Assembly (NCBI GenBank): GCA_017543025.1
Contig: JAFYGX010000200.1
Location: 1 to 20,012 of the forward strand
DNA: 20,012 nt
Direction of reading: 5' to 3'
Source of the DNA: Solobacterium sp.
Lineage (GTDB): Bacteria > Bacillota_I > Bacilli_A > Erysipelotrichales > Erysipelotrichaceae
Shown piece by piece: positions 1 to 5,541 of this stretch (within the stretch, counting starts at the first letter, position 1; the number at the start of each line of letters is the position of its first letter). The position numbers and the translations under genes are program-made. The notes under the pieces were generated by a model. That model saw nothing but the letters and a program-made list of their open reading frames with translations, was not told where the DNA came from and made no database searches.

Positions 1-611
1 ACGGTGCCCACACCTCCTTCGTTCTTGCTTCCTACCTCAAGGGCAATGACTATGTCAACCAGTCCATGCAGGATGAGATCATGAAGAACTTCATGCTGAA
101 GACCATTCATGAAGAAGTTATTCCGACCCTCACACTTCCGAAGGCAGATCTTGAAGAATTTGCAAATGCGGTTGTCGACCGTTTCAACAACCCGTTCATT
201 CAGCACAGCCTGCTGGCAATTGCGCTGAACTCCGTTTCCAAATGGAAGGCACGCTGCCTCCCGAGCTTCCTTGGCTATGTGGAGAAATTCGGCAAACTTC
301 CGGAGCATCTCACATTCTCCATTGCTTCCCTGATGGCTTTCTACAGCTCCACTGAACTCGTTGACGGTGTTCTCAAAGGCAAGCGCGGAGAAGATGTCTA
401 TGACATCAAGGATGATGCAGCGGTTCTCGAATTCTTCCGTGACAATTCTTCCAGAAACACTGCAGAATTTGTTCACGCATATCTTTCCAATGAAGCATTC
501 CATGGCCAGGATCTCACAAAGGTCGAAGGTCTTGAAGCGAAGATCACCGAGTATCTCGATGTAATCCGCAAAGAAGGAATGGCAAAAGCTCTCGAAACAT
601 ATTTCGGGTAA
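1..611 (+). CDS. uxaB: Tagaturonate reductase (altronate oxidoreductase), C-terminal part
   Basis: This is the C-terminal portion of an NAD-dependent altronate oxidoreductase, which interconverts tagaturonate and altronate in the cytoplasmic galacturonate branch of hexuronate breakdown. The gene enters from the left edge: the reading frame is open from base 3, giving GAHTSFVLASYLKG just before the first internal Met at 66. That stretch matches the conserved N-G-A-H-T region of the mannitol-dehydrogenase-like UxaB family, and the rest is the helical C-terminal domain (for example FNNPFIQHSLLAIALNSVSK). About 200 residues are visible, so more than half of the protein lies outside the window. 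Only 5 bases separate the stop from the uxaA start, so the two are one operon. The recognisable UxaA next door strengthens the call. Fructuronate or mannitol-type reductases are the nearest alternatives. Confidence 0.88.
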   Translation, partial: GAHTSFVLASYLKGNDYVNQSMQDEIMKNFMLKTIHEEVIPTLTLPKADLEEFANAVVDRFNNPFIQHSLLAIALNSVSKWKARCLPSFLGYVEKFGKLPEHLTFSIASLMAFYSSTELVDGVLKGKRGEDVYDIKDDAAVLEFFRDNSSRNTAEFVHAYLSNEAFHGQDLTKVEGLEAKITEYLDVIRKEGMAKALETYFG

Positions 612-616
612 TTACT

Positions 617-2101
617 ATGCAGAAAGCGATACAGATTCATCCCAAGGATAATGTCGCCGTTGCACTTCAGCCCCTGAAAGAAGGAGAAACCTTCTCCTTC
701 TCTTCCGGAGCAGAGGTCACACTGAAGGAAGATATCGAACAGGGACACAAGTTCTCTCTTTCCGCAATCGGCGAAAATGAAAACATTATCAAATACGGCA
801 CAGTAATCGGTCATGCGACCACAGCAATCGAAGCCGGCCGGCACGTTCATGTCAGCAACATCAAAACCAATCTCGGCGATGTACTGGAATACAGCTATCA
901 TCCTGAAACATTTGAACAGCCTGCTGCTGAAGGCAGAACCTTCATGGGATATGTCCGCAAGAACGGCGAAGTCGGTATCCGCAATGAGATCTGGATCATT
1001 CCGACTGTCGGCTGCGTCAACAACATCGTGCAGAAGATCGAACGCCTTTCGCAGGGATTCATCAAAGGCTCGATTGACGGTATTCACGGATTCACGCATC
1101 CGTACGGCTGCTCACAGATGGGCGGTGACCAGGAGAATACAAGACGTGTTCTGGCTGATCTGATCAACCATCCGAATGCAGGCGGTGTTCTGGTATTCGG
1201 CCTTGGATGTGAAAACTCCAATATTGATGTGCTGAAGCCTTATATCGGCGATTATGATCCTGAACGCATCCGCTTTGTCGTTGCCCAGCAGGAAGAAAAT
1301 GAAGTCGAAGCATGTCTGAAGGTTGTTGAAGAACTCGCTGACATCGTTTCCAGAGATACCCGTACGGAGTGCCCTGCTTCCAAGCTGAGGATCGGTCTCA
1401 AGTGCGGCGGATCGGACGGCATGTCCGGCATTACTGCCAACCCGGTAGTCGGCCGTTTCTCCGACCTGCTTGTTGCGGACGGCGGAACGACAGTGCTCTG
1501 TGAAGTACCGGAAATGTTCGGTGCAGAAACACAGCTGATGAACCGTGCAGCCAACGAGAAAGTATTCCGCAAGACCGTTGATCTGATCAACAACTTCAAG
1601 GATTACTTCACTTCCAATCATCAGACGATCTATGAAAACCCGTCTCCGGGAAACAAAGCCGGCGGCATTTCCACACTCGAAGACAAGTCCAACGGCTGTG
1701 TGCAGAAGAGCGGAAGCGCTGTTGTCAGCGATGTACTGGAGTATGGTGATCGTATTCGTACAAACGGTCTGAACCTTCTCTCAACACCGGGCAATGATCT
1801 GGTCGCGGCGACAGGTGAAGCAGCTGCCGGCTGTCAGATGGTTCTGTTTACCACAGGCCGCGGCACACCGTTCGCTACAGCTGTTCCTACGATCAAGATC
1901 GCAACCAACAGCCGTCTTGCGAATGCCAAGAAGAACTGGATCGACCTCAATGCCGGACGGGCCATCGAGGACAGCTCGATCGAAGCGATCGGCGAAGAAC
2001 TGTACGATCTTGTAATCGAAACTGCCAACGGCAAAAAGTGCCGGTCAGAAGAAGCCGGTTATCACGATATCGCAATCTTCAAACAGGGCGTCACACTCTG
2101 A
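617..2101 (+). CDS. uxaA: Altronate dehydratase
   Basis: The 494-residue protein is altronate dehydratase, which converts D-altronate to 2-keto-3-deoxy-gluconate, the step after UxaB. It has the expected two-part build and full family length. An N-terminal SAF-like beta domain (about residues 10-85, with GHATTAIEAGRHVHVSN) is followed by the catalytic region of the UxaA/GarD family. Conserved stretches include GYVRKNGEVGIRN (111-123), THPYGCSQ (160-167), GLGCEN (195-200) and KCGGSDGMSGITANP (262-276); the cysteines in them are likely ligands for the metal cofactor. The start follows the uxaB stop by 5 bases and lacks a strong Shine-Dalgarno, which suggests translational coupling. A strong hairpin terminator follows 31 bases after the stop, so this is the last gene of the operon. 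Confidence 0.93.
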   Translation: MQKAIQIHPKDNVAVALQPLKEGETFSFSSGAEVTLKEDIEQGHKFSLSAIGENENIIKYGTVIGHATTAIEAGRHVHVSNIKTNLGDVLEYSYHPETFEQPAAEGRTFMGYVRKNGEVGIRNEIWIIPTVGCVNNIVQKIERLSQGFIKGSIDGIHGFTHPYGCSQMGGDQENTRRVLADLINHPNAGGVLVFGLGCENSNIDVLKPYIGDYDPERIRFVVAQQEENEVEACLKVVEELADIVSRDTRTECPASKLRIGLKCGGSDGMSGITANPVVGRFSDLLVADGGTTVLCEVPEMFGAETQLMNRAANEKVFRKTVDLINNFKDYFTSNHQTIYENPSPGNKAGGISTLEDKSNGCVQKSGSAVVSDVLEYGDRIRTNGLNLLSTPGNDLVAATGEAAAGCQMVLFTTGRGTPFATAVPTIKIATNSRLANAKKNWIDLNAGRAIEDSSIEAIGEELYDLVIETANGKKCRSEEAGYHDIAIFKQGVTL

Positions 2102-2131
2102 GTCAGCAGGTGACAGATTCCTGATTCCGCG

Positions 2132-2163
2132 AAAGCTGCAGAACACACTCTCTGCAGCTTTTT
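2132..2163 (+). terminator. Rho-independent terminator after uxaA
   Basis: A perfect 11-bp stem, AAAGCTGCAGA (2132-2142) with TCTGCAGCTTT (2151-2161), has an 8-base loop and runs into a T tract. It sits about 30 bases past the uxaA stop, where the end of the uronate operon is expected. Confidence 0.88.
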
Positions 2164-2287
2164 CTGTTCCCTGAAGAAAACCTTCTCACGATTGTTACAG
2201 AGTTCTGCCTCCTTCCTGTAGAATGGAATCAGAAAGAAAGGAATGCCATTATTCTCTGCCGAAACCATGTTCTGTCCTGTCAGAAAA

Positions 2288-2315
2288 GGACTTCGGACAT
2301 TCGAAGCCCTTTTTC
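2288..2315 (+). terminator. Weaker hairpin with T run
   Basis: GGACTTCG (2288-2295) can pair with CGAAGCCC (2302-2309) with one mismatch in an 8-bp stem, followed by a run of five to six T. It could be a back-up terminator for uxaA read-through or the end of a short transcript. The stem is imperfect, so confidence is low. Confidence 0.35.
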
Positions 2316-2324
2316 ATACAGAAA

Positions 2325-2377
2325 AGACTTCTGCCTCCGGTCTCAGTTTATACCGGGAAGACAGAAGTCTCTTTTTT
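2325..2377. terminator. Bidirectional terminator between convergent genes
   Basis: AGACTTCTG (2325-2333) pairs perfectly with CAGAAGTCT (2362-2370). An inner pair, CCGGT with ACCGG, extends the stem. The plus strand continues into CTTTTTT. The minus strand, which serves the RpiB-family gene ending at 2405, continues into TTTTC. It can therefore stop transcription from both sides. Confidence 0.65.
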
Positions 2378-2404
2378 CTGCAGCACTTTTTCAGCGTTCA
2401 GAGA

Positions 2405-3040
2405 TTATTTCAGGGAACGAACGGTTTCCGCCAGTGCCGCATCCTTGCAGTCACGGAAGAAATATTCATCGAAATGTTCCCCGGCAAACGCGCCTTTGAC
2501 CAGCTGGGGATCCAGCTCCTTCAGAATCTCTGCAAGCGGACGGAATGCCTTGGCCCGGACCGCATCAAGAATCTTCTTATTGGCCTGCTCCGGAACTGCA
2601 CGCTCTTTCGGATATCCTCCGCCGAACGGTTCGCTGAACAGCTTTTCGAAGATATACTCGAGGTTCAGATCACCGCCCCAGCCAAATCCGAGCGCAAACG
2701 GAATCGCAATCGCATTTCCGTCATTGATCTGGGCAAATGTGTACGCATCAAGCGGGGTTGCCACATGTCCGCAGAGAACACCCGGGAACGAATTCAGCGC
2801 AAGCATCGCGCCTTCGCCGGTTCCGCATCCGGTCACAACAAAGTCTGCTGCTCCGGAGTTCAGCAATACCGCTGCGAGAATGCCGTTCTGAACATAGGTA
2901 AGCGAAGCAGGATCATCCGCTCCGTACATGCCGTAATTGACGACCTCATAGCCCTTCGCATCCGCAATCTTCTTCAGAGCCTTCTCAATCACACTGTTTT
3001 TCGCTGCCTGTGAATTTTCATTGATCAAAGCAATTTTCAT
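2405..3040 (-). CDS. RpiB/LacAB-family isomerase, probably DhuI-type (unsaturated uronate isomerase)
   Basis: The 211-residue protein belongs to the RpiB/LacA/LacB sugar-phosphate isomerase family. It shows an N-terminal KIALINENS strand and TGCGTGEGAM around residues 70-79, with Cys72 at the place of the catalytic cysteine. At about 210 residues it is longer than typical RpiB (about 150). The C-terminal half (GFGWGGDLNLEYIFEKLFSEPFGGG) resembles the streptococcal DhuI isomerase, which isomerises 4-deoxy-L-threo-5-hexosulose-uronate made from glycosaminoglycans or pectin. The neighbouring uxaBA genes support a uronate role by inference. Start is fixed by AGAAGGAG (3050-3057), 9 bases before ATG. 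A minus-strand TATAAT sits at 3067-3072, so it may have its own promoter as well as read-through from the CARF-HEPN gene 34 bases upstream. A generic pentose-phosphate isomerase remains possible. Confidence 0.75.
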   Translation of the reverse strand: MKIALINENSQAAKNSVIEKALKKIADAKGYEVVNYGMYGADDPASLTYVQNGILAAVLLNSGAADFVVTGCGTGEGAMLALNSFPGVLCGHVATPLDAYTFAQINDGNAIAIPFALGFGWGGDLNLEYIFEKLFSEPFGGGYPKERAVPEQANKKILDAVRAKAFRPLAEILKELDPQLVKGAFAGEHFDEYFFRDCKDAALAETVRSLK

Positions 3041-3066
3041 GGTCTATCACTCCTTCTGATAATTTC

Positions 3067-3072
3067 ATTATA
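3067..3072 (-). promoter_or_regulatory. Candidate -10 element for the RpiB/DhuI-family gene
   Basis: A perfect TATAAT on the minus strand lies in the 34-base gap just downstream of the CARF-HEPN stop codon. It would start transcription about 20 bases before the isomerase ATG, leaving room for its Shine-Dalgarno. No convincing -35 is visible at 16-18 bp, so this is a half-supported promoter. Confidence 0.4.
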
Positions 3073-3074
3073 AA

Positions 3075-5339
3075 TTAGTCAATCTCAATCGTAATCCGGA
3101 TCGGTTTTCCGCTGTTTTCCCGTTTTACATGAATCCTGCGTTCATTCCCTTCTCCATCTGAATCGTATTCCTTCCTTCCGTATCTGCTGCTGTCATTATT
3201 TCTGCAGGTTCCATACGATGACCGGTAAGGGGTCCGGTGTTCCGAAGAAACCGCCTTCGGTTTTTCTTCAGAGGTCGTCTTTGTATCAGATTCCCCCTGC
3301 TTTCCCGGCGCTTCTGCAGGCGCTTCTGCAGGTGTTTCAGCCGAAGGGATCACACCTGCCGCTGCTTCCGGTTTCTTTCCTTCGTCTGTATCCTTAAGCA
3401 GTTCTTTCTCTTTATCATCGTCCCGATCGTGTTCGCTCTCTTTATCCCTGTCATTTCTGCGGCGATCACGGGAGTATTTTGGACGGCGGTTATCGTTCGG
3501 GTAAATCTTGTGTGCACTCGTATATTCCTTCAGTTCTTCCTTCGTAATATGGAACACGTTCAGATTTTCCGGCTTATGCTCCTCAAGATAATCAAGAACT
3601 GTCCGGTAAGTACTGATAAACTGCCCCATGCTTTCCAGCAGTTCTTCCAGCATTTTGTTCTCTGTGATTACATCCGCAGCAGAAGGATCCATACCTTCCG
3701 CATCGGCATGATTGATATGGTTGCGAACCTCTCCGATCCGATAGTAGACATACAGCATTCTCTCAAGCATCGGGCGGTTATCTTTCAGGACCGAATAAGC
3801 CTGCGACAGCTGTTCCGTTTTCCCGTCCAGCGAGCTCATCCGGTATTTTGTATAGTCCATCATACGGTCCTTCGAGGCCGGATTGCGCTTCATGGTGCTT
3901 CTTCCGTAATACTTGATAAAGTAATGCGACATGTCATCGAATCCCCACCGGTCTTTCGGAGCGCACTCCCAGTACAGGCGGTTGATCTCCTCAAGGAACT
4001 CCGCCTTGGAATCCTCGCTGTCCGCATAATAGAAGATACCCTTGTCCACAAATTCCTGCGGGATCCGTGATTCAATGATTGTCAGAGACTGCTGATAGAA
4101 TTTTTTTCGCATCGCCCATGTCAGCAGCGAATAGGTTTCCACCCTTTCTCCTTCCAGAAGTGATCCGTAATCATTTCGGATCGTATTCTCAAGAATCCGG
4201 AAAATGTTGCTTTCAAACTCAGGAAGTTCTTCCTTCGGCGTATTCAGGAATACATATTTCAGGAAACGGATACCCTTCTCAATGATCGGAACGCTGCAGA
4301 GCGAGATACCTTCATCAACAGTCCGCATCGCATACAGAAGCGTATCGATATGCTTGTTTTCAATATTTCTGGATTTCCAGTATTCTTCGATTTCATCCAC
4401 CTTCCCATACCGGATAAACGCATCCATTCCGGATACCAGCATATTGATCTCATAACGATCCATTTCCCTGTTATCGATCGGACTTGCGAGTCTGTCCGGA
4501 TAGTAATGAGTTGTAATAATCTCCTGAATGTTCAGCCGGTTGTGAGCATCCCCGCTCAGCATCGTCAGAATCGCAAGAATCGTATAGCCTTCGGTTGTGG
4601 CCAGCCCCTGCATATCAATATAGAGATTCACCTGCTTCGCATCGATGTCGTGCAGCACCTTGATGATCTGCTCCACATTTTCCGCATATCCGGAATTATC
4701 TGTCTTGTCGCGGGAGGTCGGAATAAAACAGATCCGGATATCCTGGTTGTCATCCCGGGCATTCAGCTTCATCTGCGGCGTAAATGTAGTATAGACATAG
4801 CATTTGAGCCACAGTATCTCTTCCGTGGTCAGTCCCTCCATCTGATGGATGAATTCTTTCGCAAGCCTGTCGTCCTGCGACAGCATATGAAATACGCGGT
4901 CCGGCCGGTATCCCGGCTCATTGAATATGGACCCGCAGAATTTCTGATAAAGATCCTTCAGCTCTTCCGCTCTCGCCGGATCAATGCTCTGCAGAACATC
5001 AATTGCCTCCATATCAATCCCATCCAGGAACTGGGCAAGACGGTACTGGAAAAAGCTGTATTCCGAGAGCTCCTTCGCATCGATCGAAGTATATGCACTC
5101 CACTCTTTCAGCTCGATGGTCTGCATCTCTTCGCCTTTGTCATACGTCCTTCCGGAGCCGAGCACAATAATCTCATCAATATCCACTTCATTCAGGATAT
5201 ACTTCGCTCCTGCTTCTCCGACACTCAGGCCGTCGCAATATTTCATATTACCGCTGCCCGCAAAATAAAAATATCTGTGAGTCTTACGGTCTCCCTGATT
5301 GGAAAGAGAAGTCAGCAGAATATTTGTGCTTTCTTTCAT
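3075..5339 (-). CDS. Orphan CARF-HEPN protein, Csx1/Csm6/TM1812-like ribonuclease with charged C-terminal tail
   Basis: The 754-residue protein reads as a CRISPR-type nucleotide sensor and RNase. Residues 1-60 look like the first half of a CARF Rossmann fold: strand ILLTSL, then KTHRYFYF, helix VGEAGAKYIL, strand DEIIVLGSG. Residues 200-320 look like the second half: IRICFIPTSR, then VNLYIDMQGLATTEGY (238-252) where DxTHG proteins carry their motif, then INMLVSGMDAFIRYGKVDEIEEYW, typical after the CARF core. A helical region follows, with R539-N-H-I-N-H544, an exact RNxxxH HEPN RNase signature. Residues about 610-754 are a charged, low-complexity tail ending GKPIRITIEID. CARF domains generally bind cyclic oligoadenylate; a role here is inferred. 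ATG at 5339 is chosen for CTCCTTTT on the plus strand (AAAAGGAG, 5350-5357) 10 bases away; an in-frame ATG at 5402 lacks a comparable site. No cas genes are visible nearby. Confidence 0.72.
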   Translation of the reverse strand: MKESTNILLTSLSNQGDRKTHRYFYFAGSGNMKYCDGLSVGEAGAKYILNEVDIDEIIVLGSGRTYDKGEEMQTIELKEWSAYTSIDAKELSEYSFFQYRLAQFLDGIDMEAIDVLQSIDPARAEELKDLYQKFCGSIFNEPGYRPDRVFHMLSQDDRLAKEFIHQMEGLTTEEILWLKCYVYTTFTPQMKLNARDDNQDIRICFIPTSRDKTDNSGYAENVEQIIKVLHDIDAKQVNLYIDMQGLATTEGYTILAILTMLSGDAHNRLNIQEIITTHYYPDRLASPIDNREMDRYEINMLVSGMDAFIRYGKVDEIEEYWKSRNIENKHIDTLLYAMRTVDEGISLCSVPIIEKGIRFLKYVFLNTPKEELPEFESNIFRILENTIRNDYGSLLEGERVETYSLLTWAMRKKFYQQSLTIIESRIPQEFVDKGIFYYADSEDSKAEFLEEINRLYWECAPKDRWGFDDMSHYFIKYYGRSTMKRNPASKDRMMDYTKYRMSSLDGKTEQLSQAYSVLKDNRPMLERMLYVYYRIGEVRNHINHADAEGMDPSAADVITENKMLEELLESMGQFISTYRTVLDYLEEHKPENLNVFHITKEELKEYTSAHKIYPNDNRRPKYSRDRRRNDRDKESEHDRDDDKEKELLKDTDEGKKPEAAAGVIPSAETPAEAPAEAPGKQGESDTKTTSEEKPKAVSSEHRTPYRSSYGTCRNNDSSRYGRKEYDSDGEGNERRIHVKRENSGKPIRITIEID
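3307..3330 (-). repeat. 12-bp tandem repeat in the tail of the CARF-HEPN gene
   Basis: Two perfect tandem copies of GGCGCTTCTGCA (plus strand), with a degenerate third copy just after, encode the AETP-AEAP-AEAP stretch around residues 668-678. The repeat lies in the disordered tail and keeps the reading frame, as expected of a tract that changes length by slippage. Confidence 0.8.
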
Positions 5340-5364
5340 ATACGAATTACTCCTTTTCTTCGCC

Positions 5365-5392
5365 GGACACACAGGAAAGAAACTGTGCGTCC
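5365..5392 (-). promoter_or_regulatory. Hairpin in the 5' leader of the CARF-HEPN gene
   Basis: On the minus-strand RNA, GGACGCACAG (5392-5383) pairs with CTGTGTGTCC (5374-5365) to give a 10-bp stem containing one G-U pair and an 8-base pyrimidine-rich loop. It lies between the predicted start of transcription and the Shine-Dalgarno, and no T run follows. It is therefore more likely an mRNA-stability or translation-control element, or a protein-binding site, than a terminator. Confidence 0.5.
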
Positions 5393-5406
5393 CTGTACAC
5401 ATCAGT

Positions 5407-5434
5407 ATTGTAAAAGGAAAACGGTCATTTTCAA
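5407..5434 (-). promoter_or_regulatory. Promoter of the CARF-HEPN gene
   Basis: Minus-strand TTGAAA (5434-5429) and TACAAT (5412-5407) are separated by 16 bp, a good sigma-A-type pair. Transcription would begin near 5400 and give a leader of about 60 bases. The feoAB terminator lies just upstream, so the gene appears to be its own transcription unit. Confidence 0.6.
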
Positions 5435-5486
5435 AACAAAATCAGGCTGATTCATATACAAAATTCCATAACCGCTGAATTCAGCT

Positions 5487-5511
5487 GAAAAACAGAGGCT
5501 TCCCTCTGTTT
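5487..5511 (-). terminator. Terminator after feoAB
   Basis: AAACAGAGG (5490-5498) and CCTCTGTTT (5503-5511) form a perfect 9-bp stem with a 4-base loop. On the minus strand it ends in TTTTTC. It lies about 30 bases past the feoAB stop and separates that unit from the CARF-HEPN promoter. A 12-bp palindrome, GCTGAATTCAGC, lies just beside it at 5474-5485. Confidence 0.7.
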
Positions 5512-5541
5512 CTTCCATTCTTCGTGAGTTTCCTGCCGCAA

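Larger units (their letters stand above)
2102..2404. other. Convergent intergenic region with three hairpins
   Basis: This 303-base gap separates the converging uxaA and RpiB-family genes. It holds a strong terminator for uxaA near 2132-2163, a weaker hairpin with a T run at 2288-2315, and a bidirectional terminator at 2325-2377. Open frames across it run on into the antisense of the next gene and look like shadows. A weak promoter-like pair, TTACAG at 2195-2200 and TAGAAT at 2219-2224 (18 bp apart), precedes the middle hairpin. A short untranslated transcript is therefore conceivable but not supported beyond that. Confidence 0.5.

Noticed and set aside
2243..3013. Plus-strand open frame opposite the isomerase gene
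   Set aside because: It runs through two terminator hairpins and is antisense to a protein with clear RpiB-family motifs. The apparent ribosome site is only one base from the ATG.
4350..5450. Plus-strand open frame (366 codons) opposite the CARF-HEPN gene
   Set aside because: It has no recognisable domain, runs through the promoter of the minus-strand gene, and that gene carries clear CARF and HEPN motifs with a good Shine-Dalgarno.
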